DNA of 64,000 bases, from contig NZ_QFZQ01000002.1 in the NCBI RefSeq assembly GCF_003171675.1, forward strand, positions 372,001 through 436,000, written 5' to 3'. Positions 20,609 through 30,840 of this stretch are shown here, in pieces (within the stretch, counting starts at the first letter, position 1; each line of letters starts with the position of its first letter). A program made the position numbers and the translations under genes. This DNA comes from Reichenbachiella versicolor. GTDB lineage: Bacteria > Bacteroidota > Bacteroidia > Cytophagales > Cyclobacteriaceae. The notes below the pieces were generated by a model that saw only the letters and a program-made list of their open reading frames with translations, was not told where the DNA came from and made no database searches.

Positions 20609-22858
20609 ATGAATAGACTAAGACTAATTATGCTATTAGCCGTGATCACGACGTGTTCACAGAGTAATCTGATAGCAGGTGGCGCTGGTTACAACAAACA
20701 TAGAATTGCAATCAGTGCTGATGGTAACAATCAACCTGATGTGGGGTACCCTAATGCTACTACAGAAGACTGGGCTGCGGCTCCTCTATCTCTCGCGCTT
20801 ATCGCTAAAGAGAAGTTACAAGATAAACTTGTTCATTTCTCCTATAACAACTTCATAGATGCACCAGCACATACTTCAGAGACTAATTATATGAAGGTCA
20901 ATTGTGAGGAAGGGGCTACGAGATTCCAATTTGATACAGATGTATTCTTTGACGTATCCGCTGAACAAGCAGATGCTGTGCTAAGCCTGAAAGAAGAGAT
21001 GAAAAAATCAACTTCAGCAGATCCATTATATTTCATCTTAATGGGACCTCCAGAATTGTTTTACCTAGCTGTGCAAGCAGTGATTGATGACGGATCTGTC
21101 GAAGCTCTATCCCATGTCAAGGTCATTTCTCACCTTGCTTCCGTAGAATCTTTAAAAAGAAGAACTACTCATCATACACTTGCTGAGGCAATTACGCTTA
21201 GTGGTGATAGAATAACACATACACAAATCGCTGATCAAAGACAGTGCAATATTGGATACAAAGGCTTTTGTCAAAAAGATAAGATCTTCCAATGGTCCTT
21301 TCTAAGAGATCATAGAGATGAAAACCTGAAATGGCTTTATAAAAGAATACAGGAACAAGGTGGAGACCCAGTTAATGTCAATGTTTCTGATGCTGGTATG
21401 GTTTTTTACTTACTAAAAGGAAATGAAACAGGGAGTCCAAATGCTGTAAAAAACTATATAGACTATGGAATCTTATTAGAAGGTGATGAAATTATTGAAT
21501 CAATCGATATCACAGAAAAAGATGTAACTATTTTCCCAAAAAGAAGATATCAGCTTAACTATACAACGACACCTGTAGATCCCTGGGATGGCTTTTATTC
21601 ATGGACTACTAGTAACAGTAGCATAGCATATATTTCTCCAACAGGACGAGTTATTGGGGTATCACCTGGAAAGGCAACCATTACCCTTACTGGTGGTATC
21701 AATGATGCAAAAACCACAGTAGACGTAATCGTACTAGCCGAAGAAGCTTGTGAGAGTTGCTCCGAATCATGTGAATTAATAGAAAAAGATGGACTGCTTG
21801 TATTTGAAGCAGAACGTTTCAACCTTAAAGGCAAATGGGAAGTGGTCGAAGGAGATAACTATGCTTCTGGGGGTAAATATCTGACTTACACAGGACCAAA
21901 TAGCTACAAAACGCAAAACCTTGCTAATGAGATTTCATATACATTCAAAATAAATAACCCCGGTAAATATCAAGTCAAGTGGTTCATGAGACAACCTGAT
22001 GAACTACATGGAGAAGAGGTAGAAGGTGATAAATCTAACGATGTATGGATACTAATAGATGGTGGATATGGGTATGCCAATGATGACAAGCTTGCTGGAT
22101 ACGCTAAAATAGTCGGTAGAAGTAAAAAAGTATTCGCTTTTAATGGATCTCTAGATATAGATCACAAGTCATTTGCCTTTTATGGAAACTTTCCTGCCGC
22201 AGGAGAATATACTATGAAACTATGTGGCCGATCAGAATATGTACAGATAGACAGATTTGTGCTATACAAGACCGACGTTGGCAATGTGGGTTACAAAGCC
22301 GCGGACGTTACAGAAACGACTACATGTATGGATGATGTATTCAGTATAGAAACAGATTATCAAGCAGTCACTTCAATGTCAATTGAAGTAACTGACATTA
22401 ACCTAAAGGTTGGAGAAACTAAAGAGATCTCAGCTACCTTCGAGCCTTCTAATGCTACTATACAAAGCATTACCCTAGGATCTTCAGACCCTAAAGTAGC
22501 CAGCGTAGAAGGTAATACAATTAAAGGTATATCGAATGGAACGGCAACTATCACAGTGAAATCCGACGATGGAGATTTCACAGAATCGATAAAGGTAACT
22601 GTAACAGAAGATGGTTTAGGTATCCAAGGCATACTACAGGGCGTATTTCCAAACCCTGCCAAGTCTTGTATTAATATATCAGTACCTAACCCTGGAAGCC
22701 TTAGCATTTATTCTATGGATGGTAGACTTGTCAAAACCAAAGACCTTACTGAAGGAGTCAACTCGGTTTTAGTTGATCATCTATATTCAGGAAAGTACAT
22801 TACTCATTTTAAAAGTGAACAAGGTTCTAGTAGAGCTTTGATTACTATTGATAGATAA
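20609..22858 (+). CDS. Secreted family member A: nucleoside-hydrolase-like domain, Ig-like, CBM-like, T9SS
   Basis: A 749-residue exported protein. After the signal peptide, residues about 25-290 form the domain shared with the proteins at 23261-26125 and 47128-48507. It opens HRIAISADGNNQPD, then LVHFSYNNFIDAPAHTS, DPLYFILMGPPELFY, HHTLAEAITLSGDRI, and ends SDAGMVFYLLKGNETGSP. The Asp-rich opening and the GP-containing strand recall DUF1593/nucleoside hydrolases; that relation is my inference. Next come a BIG2-type Ig-like domain (~300-375), a CBM6-like domain (~395-560, FEAERFNLKGKWEVVEG), a second Ig-like domain and a T9SS tail. In the segment equivalent to DDWGGTP of the other two it reads EDWAAAP, so it may be catalytically altered. 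Function unknown. Confidence 0.75.
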   Translation: MNRLRLIMLLAVITTCSQSNLIAGGAGYNKHRIAISADGNNQPDVGYPNATTEDWAAAPLSLALIAKEKLQDKLVHFSYNNFIDAPAHTSETNYMKVNCEEGATRFQFDTDVFFDVSAEQADAVLSLKEEMKKSTSADPLYFILMGPPELFYLAVQAVIDDGSVEALSHVKVISHLASVESLKRRTTHHTLAEAITLSGDRITHTQIADQRQCNIGYKGFCQKDKIFQWSFLRDHRDENLKWLYKRIQEQGGDPVNVNVSDAGMVFYLLKGNETGSPNAVKNYIDYGILLEGDEIIESIDITEKDVTIFPKRRYQLNYTTTPVDPWDGFYSWTTSNSSIAYISPTGRVIGVSPGKATITLTGGINDAKTTVDVIVLAEEACESCSESCELIEKDGLLVFEAERFNLKGKWEVVEGDNYASGGKYLTYTGPNSYKTQNLANEISYTFKINNPGKYQVKWFMRQPDELHGEEVEGDKSNDVWILIDGGYGYANDDKLAGYAKIVGRSKKVFAFNGSLDIDHKSFAFYGNFPAAGEYTMKLCGRSEYVQIDRFVLYKTDVGNVGYKAADVTETTTCMDDVFSIETDYQAVTSMSIEVTDINLKVGETKEISATFEPSNATIQSITLGSSDPKVASVEGNTIKGISNGTATITVKSDDGDFTESIKVTVTEDGLGIQGILQGVFPNPAKSCINISVPNPGSLSIYSMDGRLVKTKDLTEGVNSVLVDHLYSGKYITHFKSEQGSSRALITIDR

Positions 22859-22880
22859 CACAACAACTATCATTTTATAT

Positions 22881-22928
22881 TGACCAATTATGGTGTTAGT
22901 CGGAAGTTACACCATATTGGTCATTTTT
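22881..22928 (+). terminator. Strong terminator after family member A
   Basis: TGACCAATTATGGTGT and ACACCATATTGGTCA form a 15-bp near-perfect stem around a 12-base loop, followed by a T-run, 22 bases after the stop codon. Confidence 0.88.
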
Positions 22929-23168
22929 GGTTTTCACATATTGGAAGATCTCCTTTAGTCAATTACACAGTGTTTGTTGGTTTATGAATTTAAGTTTGAT
23001 TTTTGATCTAGAGTCAGCTTAGTTTTTTGTATTAAAACAGAAGTATTTGTTAACTGAGACGGTACTCATGAAAGAAATAAGAACCTTATTAAACCAACTA
23101 CTATAACAATTCGACATCAATACTAGCTCCATTTCTATCTAACCAGTTTAAAAAGAATACTCCTAGAC

Positions 23169-23199
23169 AAAAAAGACGCACCCTTGATGATGCGCCTTT
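23169..23199 (-). terminator. Terminator after family member B
   Basis: On the minus strand AAAGGCGCA and TGCGTCTTT form a 9-bp stem (one mismatch) around 10 bases, followed by TTTTTT, about 60 bases after the stop of the gene at 23261. The rest of the gap 22929-23260 shows nothing else. Confidence 0.8.
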
Positions 23200-23260
23200 A
23201 ACGTGCAATATATATTCAAAATCAACAGGCTGACTAAACCTGAAGATGTTGAATCGAATA

Positions 23261-26125
23261 TTATTCTATCACTAGTCTACTAGTAGTAGTCCCTATTTCA
23301 GAGCTAATCTGAATCACATAAATACCAGACGCTATTCCAGACACATCAAATATTGGATTGTCAACATCTGCTTTTAAACTAATAGGCAGTCCTCCTGTTA
23401 TATTTCTTAGTGTGATCAATGCCCCCTTCGGACATTCTACTTTGAATACGCCTTTTGAAGGATTGGGGAAGAATGAAACAGACTTCATATTACTTATACT
23501 TTCATTTAAACCTTCTATAGTTCTTGCAGAACTACCACTAGTCACGATAGTAAGTACTGGTCTCAGAGCTGCATTTGCATTTTCTGATGAAGCAAACGAA
23601 ATATCGTTGCCTGAGCCATGTCTGACAATAAGAGATAAATAACCGCTATTAGCTATTTGAGATACATCCAAATCAAAAGTATATGACTGCCCTACTGAAT
23701 ACGTAGCATTCTTAGAAGCCAAAACACCTGCTGATGCTGGAGCATTCGATGTAGATAAGTTAGTTTCAGTCCAACTGTTACTACTTCCTTTCAATATTTC
23801 AACTACTCCAGATCCTGCATCAGATCCAACTCCTAAGGTCAATTTGGCAGTAGCTATCTGTCCAGTAACAGAACTCAAGTTATATTTCAAATAACTTACT
23901 CTATTACCATCTTCTACTCTGAGATCTATAGTGTTATAACGAGTTGATCCTTGGAGGTAAACATCTTGAATAGCATTCAAAGTAAATGTCTCTGAAACAG
24001 CGGTAGACCCTACATCAAAAGTGGTGTCTTTGTTTCGAACTAAGTTGGTCTGCCAATTACCTCCAACTGGTCTAAGCGCCAAGTCTACTATGTAGCCGCT
24101 TGCAGCAGGAAGAGGGTTTGCCAATGAAACAGTAACTGCCACTTGCCCAGTGCCAGACGGAACTGTTATTTGTTTATTAGCTATGTAAGCATCTTGCGGA
24201 GAACGAATACCTACATTAAGATCGCGACTTCCATCTGCAGTGTAAGCGATCGTCACTGCTATATCAGTTTGACTATCCGATACTGAAGTAGGTGCCTGCA
24301 CAACTGAAACAGCTTCCTGTACAGCGTCTGCCTTTACATCAAAAGTTCCTCTAACTGTTTTGATATTTGACTGCCAACTTGTGCCTACTGGACGAATTGA
24401 TACATCCGCTATGTAGTTATTGGCTATAGATAAGGCTTGCGCTAAAGGAACTGTAATAGTTACCTGACCACTGCCATTAGGTACTGTTACTTTCTTGCTG
24501 GTAATAAATGTCTCACCTGGAGTCTTAAGAGCTACATTAATATCTCTACTTCCATCGGCTGTATAACTTACCGTCACTGGTACTTCAAGATCAGAATTGG
24601 ATATGGATGAGGGGATATTTGCCAAGCTTATATCTTCATCTATTTGGACACAATTTCTTGTCTCAGCAGTGACACTAGCCTCCGCTTCCATTTCCTCTCT
24701 AGTTCTACCCAAAGCAATAACAATTCTATCAAGCTGAAACTCTTCAGATCTACCAGATAGTCTCAATGTATATTCCCCTGGTGTTGGAAAGTTCACCCTC
24801 AACCAAGCGCTACCAATACTATGTATGTCCAAGGCTCCGTTGAAACCGAATACTTGTTTGCTACGACCTACAAACTTGTGAAAACCTGTGATCACATTTC
24901 CTTTAGCTGTCTGAATAGCATCAGGAAAGTCCAGCCAAGCATCATTGGATTTATCACCTTCAGCGTGATCTGGTTGACGCATATTCCAGAACACATTGTA
25001 ATTACCCGTTGTAGTAATTTGAAACTTTACTTCTGTATTATGTGCTGGGTTTGGAGAATTGTAGTGATTAGCTCCCATGAATTGGATATACTGACCTCCA
25101 GCAGCTACAGGATCTGAAGCTATCTCCCATCCACCATTAGTAGGGAAGCTCTCTCCTTCTATGATGAGTAATCCATTGCTTTCCGCAAGTCCACAATCAC
25201 CACTATCTTCTACTTCAATACCATTCCCAATAAATGTCTCAAACTTAGAAGGACTACCATTCTCATCCCCTACTAGCAACCAATACAACATGCCTGCATC
25301 AGAGATATCAGCTGAGTTTTTAGCATTAGCTCTCATTCTTTGATAAAGCCATGCTACATTAGGGTCAGCATGATCTCTCATCCAGTGCCAAACTGTCCAA
25401 TCCTTATCTGATTGCCAAAGTACATTGGGATCGTGACTTCCATTCTGATCCTTGATTTTGGTATACTTGATTCTATTACCGCTCAACTCCTGAACCTCTG
25501 CCCATGTATGGTGCTTTTGGCTTGCTGGTACTGGAGTAAGATCAAAATTAGGGTCACCTCTTCTCAGATGATTTTCATTGTATCCACTATGAGAAACCAA
25601 ATACACATGCGAAAGTGCTGAAATCTTACCGTTAGCAATAGTTTTCGCTACAGCTCGATACAAGAACTCTGCGGGCCCCATATGAATAAAGTAAAGACGG
25701 TTAGACGAAGTTGACTTACCTAACTCTGTGGCAAGGTGATTAATCGCCGCTGTATTATTAGCACTGACATCGAAAAAACGACTTGCATCAAAACCCCACC
25801 TGTTAATACCTCCATCAACACCAATCTTCATCTCATTTACGGCAGTAGTATGCGGTGGAGAATCGATAAAATTGTTGTAGGAATAATGAACAAGTTTGTC
25901 TTGTAACTTGAGCTTTGCGATCATAGCCAATGCAGCTGGGGTACCTCCCCAATCATCTGGATCAGCGGTCTTCCACCTATGTAGCACATCAGGTTGGTTA
26001 TTGCCGTCTGCACTTACGGCAATTCGATGGTTGTTGTATCCCCATGACTGGGCACTTACCACACTCGACATCAATAGTGCCGAGGCTATAAGATACAACC
26101 TCAGGATTATAAAGTTCCTAATCAT
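23261..26125 (-). CDS. Secreted family member B: nucleoside-hydrolase-like domain, CBM-like, two repeats, DNRLRE-like, T9SS
   Basis: A 954-residue exported protein. After the signal peptide (ends SSVVSAQ) the shared N-terminal domain spans about 28-305: HRIAVSADGNNQPD, DPDDWGGTPAALAMIAK, LYFIHMGPAEFLYRAV, SHSGYNENHLRRGDPNFD, SDAGMLYWLLVGDENGSP. A CBM6-like domain follows (~315-475, with MRQPDHAEGDKSND), then two ~95-residue repeats that both contain VSYTADGSRD/IAYTADGSRD and IRPVGTSWQ/LRPVGGNWQ. A DNRLRE-like (CBM96-type) domain comes next, with NAIQDVYLQGSTRYNTIDLR, then a T9SS tail ending IGTTTSRLVIE. The architecture is that of a surface enzyme with several glycan-binding modules. The catalytic role is not known. 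Confidence 0.75.
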   Translation of the reverse strand: MIRNFIILRLYLIASALLMSSVVSAQSWGYNNHRIAVSADGNNQPDVLHRWKTADPDDWGGTPAALAMIAKLKLQDKLVHYSYNNFIDSPPHTTAVNEMKIGVDGGINRWGFDASRFFDVSANNTAAINHLATELGKSTSSNRLYFIHMGPAEFLYRAVAKTIANGKISALSHVYLVSHSGYNENHLRRGDPNFDLTPVPASQKHHTWAEVQELSGNRIKYTKIKDQNGSHDPNVLWQSDKDWTVWHWMRDHADPNVAWLYQRMRANAKNSADISDAGMLYWLLVGDENGSPSKFETFIGNGIEVEDSGDCGLAESNGLLIIEGESFPTNGGWEIASDPVAAGGQYIQFMGANHYNSPNPAHNTEVKFQITTTGNYNVFWNMRQPDHAEGDKSNDAWLDFPDAIQTAKGNVITGFHKFVGRSKQVFGFNGALDIHSIGSAWLRVNFPTPGEYTLRLSGRSEEFQLDRIVIALGRTREEMEAEASVTAETRNCVQIDEDISLANIPSSISNSDLEVPVTVSYTADGSRDINVALKTPGETFITSKKVTVPNGSGQVTITVPLAQALSIANNYIADVSIRPVGTSWQSNIKTVRGTFDVKADAVQEAVSVVQAPTSVSDSQTDIAVTIAYTADGSRDLNVGIRSPQDAYIANKQITVPSGTGQVAVTVSLANPLPAASGYIVDLALRPVGGNWQTNLVRNKDTTFDVGSTAVSETFTLNAIQDVYLQGSTRYNTIDLRVEDGNRVSYLKYNLSSVTGQIATAKLTLGVGSDAGSGVVEILKGSSNSWTETNLSTSNAPASAGVLASKNATYSVGQSYTFDLDVSQIANSGYLSLIVRHGSGNDISFASSENANAALRPVLTIVTSGSSARTIEGLNESISNMKSVSFFPNPSKGVFKVECPKGALITLRNITGGLPISLKADVDNPIFDVSGIASGIYVIQISSEIGTTTSRLVIE

Positions 26126-26230
26126 AATTGTATTAATTAAAATAGTTAATAAACCTAGACACTCGTCTAGGCAGTTTAAAAGGTATATGTAACTTACTGA
26201 TAGCAGGCACCTTAACTGCTAAACATCAGC

Positions 26231-26278
26231 TTATCAAAAACTTAACCATTACACAAAACGGATTTACAATTACTTAGC
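26231..26278 (-). promoter_or_regulatory. Paired GTTAAGT-type boxes upstream of family member B
   Basis: On the minus strand GCTAAGTAATTGTAA starts at 26278 and GTTAAGTTTTTGATAAG starts at 26246, again 32 bp apart, about 105 bases before the start codon. They match the pairs before members A and C. The rest of the 26126-26439 gap has no gene. Confidence 0.65.
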
Positions 26279-26439
26279 AAAAAGTATGAAATAGACCCTA
26301 TTTACACATAACTCTAATTATGAGTAGATTTAAGAATCTAGGTTCTCTTAGGAAGATATTTTGATTGCTATCAAGACAAACTGAGGATATATAGTATTCT
26401 TTCGATTGTTCAGTAGAAACTTAAGCTGATCGAATGCGG

Positions 26440-27981
26440 TTATTTACTAAACTCATTGAGAAAATCAATCAAAACTACATCTCGACTCAACCCCATCTTC
26501 TTACGAAGTCTACTTCTACTTGTATTGATTCCATCGACTCCTAGCCCCATTATCTGTGCCATGTCTTTGCTAGAAAACCCTAGGTTAATGAAAGCACAAA
26601 TCTTTAGATCAGTCTTAGTCAGCTCTGGAAACTGTTCTTTTAAAGTCGAAAAGAACTTGTGGTTCAAAGCTGTGAAGTGAACATCAAATTCTTCCCACTT
26701 TTTTGACCGGTCTATTTTAAGAGAATTAATTATTTTTTGAATTGTTGGTTCGTTCTCTTTTTTGAACTGCATGGAGTCTAGGTGTTTTTTCACTTCTTCC
26801 TGAAGGCTATCTCGTTCGATAAGTTGCATAGCTGAAGATAGAAGTTCCTTGTTTTTTTGTTCAAGTTTATCCTTCTGCATCTGTTTTTCTGTCTCCTGTC
26901 GCTGTTCAAGATTCTTTTTTTCTGTTTCAGTTTTTCTCAACCTTTTAATAAAATAAAAGAGTATCACTAGTATCAGCACTACAAGAGTACCTATATAGAG
27001 AATCAGCCTTAGCCTGAGAAGATCTTTTTCGTTTTTTAGCAACTCAGTTTGCTGTATTCTTATTTTTTCAGCATTCCTATCTCGGATTTCCAAAAAGGAA
27101 TTGTTGCTAGGACTCTTAATATTAAATGCCTGATCACTCATAGCTTTAGCCTCTGATAGACACTGATAAGCCTTCTGTACGTTTCCTTTTTCAGTGTACA
27201 ATTTTTCAAGGTGCTCGAGAATCTTAACCTTAATATCAAAATGAACATCTCTTTCATTTAAACGAGATAGACTTTTTTCTAAGTAGAGTATTGCTGAGTC
27301 TGTTTTCTGCTTCTTGAGATAGAAGATTCCTTTATTATAGAACAATAGATCATTGATGTGTTTGGGTGAGTTGTCAAATCTCGATTCAAGTGATTTTAAT
27401 ATCACTTCTGCCTCATCTAACCGGTACATTTTTATATACAGTTCTGCCAAATTTAACTGGTCATAATAAAGACTGATATTCGACTTCGGTAGTTCTTCAC
27501 TGATCCGAATTCCCTTAAGGATAAACTCTTCAGCCTTAGGATAGTTATTCCCTGCCTCCATTTCTAACCTTCCTTGAATTCGATAAAACTTCCTCAATAA
27601 CTTAGTACTGTCCTTGTGAGATTGAATATTAGAAAACAAAACATCATTCACCGAATAAAACTCATCTCTAGCTTTTTCATCTTGCTCAAATATCAAATAG
27701 AGAAAGACGATGTTAAATAACAGATCTATTCTAGCCTCTAGATTTGTCGAGTGGTACAATTCACTTTTCAGCTGCATTGCTTGATCAAACGCTTGGTTAT
27801 AATCGCCTTGATTCGAAGAGCGATTAACACTTTGAAGCCTCATATTCAGCGATTCATCGGAATCAATTGAATTATCAATATTAAGCGTTACTTCAAAATG
27901 ATTGGCTACACCTTTTTCGGTTAAAGCGAAGAAAATCAAAGATGCCAGTACAACAATTAGTTTAGATATAGAATTATGCAT
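26440..27981 (-). CDS. TPR-transmembrane-HTH regulator 1
   Basis: A 513-residue protein with the layout of Bacteroidota one-component membrane regulators. It has a signal peptide (SKLIVVLASLIFFALTEKGV), TPR-type helical repeats from about 45 to 285 predicted to be periplasmic, one membrane helix (YIGTLVVLILVILFYFIK, about 330-347), a cytoplasmic coiled coil and a C-terminal LuxR/GerE-type HTH. The HTH lies in LTKTDLKICAFINLGFSSKD and RSRLRKKMGLSRD. There is no kinase or receiver domain. It lies upstream of member B on the same strand, 315 bases away. It is a paralogue of the regulator next to member C and probably controls the B gene; this is inferred from position. Confidence 0.85.
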   Translation of the reverse strand: MHNSISKLIVVLASLIFFALTEKGVANHFEVTLNIDNSIDSDESLNMRLQSVNRSSNQGDYNQAFDQAMQLKSELYHSTNLEARIDLLFNIVFLYLIFEQDEKARDEFYSVNDVLFSNIQSHKDSTKLLRKFYRIQGRLEMEAGNNYPKAEEFILKGIRISEELPKSNISLYYDQLNLAELYIKMYRLDEAEVILKSLESRFDNSPKHINDLLFYNKGIFYLKKQKTDSAILYLEKSLSRLNERDVHFDIKVKILEHLEKLYTEKGNVQKAYQCLSEAKAMSDQAFNIKSPSNNSFLEIRDRNAEKIRIQQTELLKNEKDLLRLRLILYIGTLVVLILVILFYFIKRLRKTETEKKNLEQRQETEKQMQKDKLEQKNKELLSSAMQLIERDSLQEEVKKHLDSMQFKKENEPTIQKIINSLKIDRSKKWEEFDVHFTALNHKFFSTLKEQFPELTKTDLKICAFINLGFSSKDMAQIMGLGVDGINTSRSRLRKKMGLSRDVVLIDFLNEFSK

Positions 27982-28199
27982 TGTAAGATGTTTAATTTCT
28001 AAAAGTATTAATTATCAATGAATTAAAAATCATAAAATATAAAATTGCTTATATGTAAAACAGAAGAAAGTTAGTCTTTGCTAAGTCATTGCTTAAATAT
28101 TTGAAGAGCAAAAAACATATTTTCAACCTTATAATTGTGTTGTGATTTTTCATTTAGCATTTGAGTGAAAAACGATTAAAACAAGACTAGACTGAAATT

Positions 28200-29420
28200 A
28201 TGAATGTAAGACTTTTGAAGCAATCACTAATGCTTCTCGTTACTGCCCTTGTCTCACTAACCACAGAATATGCTTTAGCCACTGATGTATCTGACCCTAG
28301 CACCACTCAAGAGCTGAGAGTACGATCTGGTTTGCCTAACTTTTTTTCTAAAATCGGTCAGCAGGAAACACTTCGAGTGGGCTTCATAGGAGGAAGTATT
28401 ACTGCTGGAGAAGATGACAAATGGAGTGGTAAAGTTTTTAATTGGTTTAAAGAACAGTATCCTGATCAAAAGTTTGAAAAGTACAATATTGCTGTACCGG
28501 GGACTCCTGCCCCATTCGGTGCTTTCAGAACTGAAAGTAAACTACTCGTTCACCAACCAGACTTAGTATTCATCGAATATAGAGTCAACGGTCTTGGAGG
28601 TCAAGGCATCAAAGGTCCTGAAGGTATGGTACGCCAGATTAGAAGTCAAAACCCTCATACGGATATCTGTTTCGTCTATACCATCTCGAAAAATATGATA
28701 GAATCTATTAGAAATGGAAAGCAAACCAGTGTAGGTAAAGTATTGGAACAGACGGCTAACTACTACGATATTCCTACAATAGATATGGGAATAGAAGTGG
28801 TAAAACTCCTTGATGAAGACAAGCTAGTTTTTCAGAGCAATACTGCTGTAGATGGTAAAATCACTTTCACCAAGGATGGTACTCACCCACTAGAGGCTGG
28901 GGCTGAGATCTATAAGGATGTAGTGGTCAGAAGCCTTTCGAAAATGTCTGACAATAAGACTACTTTGAAACATCCATTACCAAAGGCAATAGACGGTCTT
29001 AGCTTTGAAAGTGCAACTATTCATACCGTGAATGAAGTAAAGAAGAGTAAAAAATGGACGGCTATGGACCCTAATACAGATGAGATCTATAGAAGCGCTA
29101 GGTGGAGGTCTGAGTTTGTGGTAGGAGAAGCATTGAAAACTGATAAAACTGGTCAAACGATTACTTTCGAATGGGAAGGCTACGCATTAGCTATGAGTAC
29201 ACTTCCTCAAGGGACTGGAATGGCTATCGAAGTATCTACTGATGGCAAGCCTGCCAAAGAGTTTACATTTGAGCGGCAAGGAAAAGATAGATATGGTTCA
29301 TATTTATTCTACGCTCCATTCTTGGATAATGGCAAGCACACTACTACGGTCAAAGTAACCAAGTTACCTAACTCTAGTGTTTATTATTTTGGTCAGTTCT
29401 ACACTGTAAAAAAAAAGTAG
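28200..29420 (+). CDS. SGNH/GDSL-type hydrolase, frameshifted before its T9SS tail
   Basis: A 406-residue secreted protein. It has a signal peptide (ending TEYALA), then an SGNH hydrolase domain with block I nucleophile S66 in FIGGSITAG and block V D226-H229 in KDGTHP; LVFIEYRVNG takes the place of the usual block III Asn region. Residues about 275-400 form a beta-sandwich. Members act as esterases or lipases, for example on acetylated glycans. The frame ends in TVKKK-stop directly after nine A (29408-29416). The next frame continues with a T9SS sorting domain to 29701. The expressed protein as read would be periplasmic, not surface-exported. The gene is divergent from regulator 1. Confidence 0.85.
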   Translation: MNVRLLKQSLMLLVTALVSLTTEYALATDVSDPSTTQELRVRSGLPNFFSKIGQQETLRVGFIGGSITAGEDDKWSGKVFNWFKEQYPDQKFEKYNIAVPGTPAPFGAFRTESKLLVHQPDLVFIEYRVNGLGGQGIKGPEGMVRQIRSQNPHTDICFVYTISKNMIESIRNGKQTSVGKVLEQTANYYDIPTIDMGIEVVKLLDEDKLVFQSNTAVDGKITFTKDGTHPLEAGAEIYKDVVVRSLSKMSDNKTTLKHPLPKAIDGLSFESATIHTVNEVKKSKKWTAMDPNTDEIYRSARWRSEFVVGEALKTDKTGQTITFEWEGYALAMSTLPQGTGMAIEVSTDGKPAKEFTFERQGKDRYGSYLFYAPFLDNGKHTTTVKVTKLPNSSVYYFGQFYTVKKK

Positions 29421-29701
29421 TTACAGATGAGGGTGAGCAGAGTGATGAGGGTATAAAGGATGATGTATCTACGAACATACTAAATAAGCGAGCTGTTATC
29501 GAGTTACATCCTAACCCTTCCTCCGACTACATATTTCTTTCTGAAATGCAGTCTGGTGAATCATTTGAAATCTCAAATCAATTGGGAATTGTAGTTAGAA
29601 AAAGTATCCTAAAGAATAAGAAGATAGATATTAACACTCTTCCAGCTGGGATTTACTACATCAAAACTAGAGATAGCATCTCAAGGTTTATCAAAAAATA
29701 G
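29417..29701 (+). pseudogene. Out-of-frame T9SS sorting domain of the SGNH hydrolase
   Basis: Reading on in the frame starting GTA-GTT-ACA at 29417 gives an acidic linker (VVTDEGEQSDEGIKDDV), then VIELHPNPSSDYIFLSEMQS, INTLPAGIYYIKT and RFIKK with a TAG at 29699-29701. This is a complete T9SS type A sorting domain with no stop codon inside. One extra A in the nine-A run would fuse it exactly to the upstream enzyme. It is a recent frameshift, a sequencing error, or a slippage site. Confidence 0.85.
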
Positions 29702-29904
29702 CTAGGACTTATAGTTACTAAATTCGTCTCGTTCAATTAACTGTACAACTCAAATTCAACGGCATTTATACTAGCGATAAGATCAATCAAATATAGACTT
29801 AATGGATTAGGACTAGTAAACGTACTACTGCCCTAATCCATAAAAAAGCTCTATCTAAGTCTCGTATTATAGTTTTCTATTAAGCAGAAAGTCAAATCGT
29901 GTTA

Positions 29905-30786
29905 TCATGAAATTGACCAATCCACAGACTTGACCCATTCTTGAATAGTTGACGGTTCTATTCCTAGTAACTCTTGCGTTTTAGAAAATGACTTATTGAC
30001 CAACATTTCTTGTTCTCTCTCCACATAGCGGTACAAATTTGAAATTTCCTTCGCATTTAATTCACCAAAAGCTGGAATCAATTGTTGCTCAAAATCATCT
30101 GGTTTGACACTGATAAAATTGACTTCTTTCCCCAGGTATTCAGATATTGACGCTGCTATCTCCTCACCTGACAATAGTGTTCCACCAACTGGCAACTTTT
30201 GTCCTATCAAGTGATGCTTATTAATAGAGGCAGCTACAAAACATGCTAAGTCTTGATGACTAATCCAAGGAGCTTTCTTATTCGACTCTATGGGATATGG
30301 TAGAATATTCTTTTCCACAACAAGTGGAATTGACCAAGGAGCTGCCAAGTTATTCAAGTAAATATCTGGCATCAAAGTCAATACATTGAGATTCGAACGA
30401 TCGAAAAGCTGCTGAATTTCAAACTTAATATTTTGCCCTAAAAATTCTGTCTTATTTTGAGGAACGTCAAATCCTGAATTAAAAATTACAAACGGTACTT
30501 TTTGTACTTCCGCAGCAGCTATAAAGTTTTGAGTAAAGGAAATAGCCTTTTCCATATCAAAAATCAAGGGAAAGGTATATACGGCTACATCTACAGCTTC
30601 CAAGGCATTTATGATTGATAGTTTATTGCTCAAATCCCCAGAATGAGCTTCTATTCCATCCGCCAGTCTACCTTTACTAGTATCAGACGTAATTGTACTT
30701 ACGCTATGACCATCTAAAATTATTTGATTAGCAATTGCAGCACCTTGAAACCCAGAAGCACTCAATACAAAAACTCTCTTTGACAT
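29905..30786 (-). CDS. NmrA-like NAD(P)-binding protein
   Basis: A 293-residue protein of the atypical short-chain dehydrogenase (NmrA/HSCARG-like) group. The N-terminal Rossmann signature is VFVLSASGFQGAAIANQIIL, a GxxGxxG-like turn. GDLSNKLSIINALEAVDVAV and the quinone-reductase-like middle part follow. The catalytic Tyr-x-x-x-Lys is not evident, as usual in this group, so redox sensing or quinone reduction are both possible. It is divergent from an HxlR regulator with a palindrome between them, a common arrangement in electrophile or redox responses. Confidence 0.85.
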   Translation of the reverse strand: MSKRVFVLSASGFQGAAIANQIILDGHSVSTITSDTSKGRLADGIEAHSGDLSNKLSIINALEAVDVAVYTFPLIFDMEKAISFTQNFIAAAEVQKVPFVIFNSGFDVPQNKTEFLGQNIKFEIQQLFDRSNLNVLTLMPDIYLNNLAAPWSIPLVVEKNILPYPIESNKKAPWISHQDLACFVAASINKHHLIGQKLPVGGTLLSGEEIAASISEYLGKEVNFISVKPDDFEQQLIPAFGELNAKEISNLYRYVEREQEMLVNKSFSKTQELLGIEPSTIQEWVKSVDWSIS

Positions 30787-30840
30787 AATATTTGATTTAA
30801 AATTTCTATGACAAAACTATGGATACACCCTACTTTTAGA

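Noticed and set aside
22859-23260. Possible small gene between members A and B
   Set aside because: Only two terminators facing each other were found; no open frame with a start and coding-like composition.
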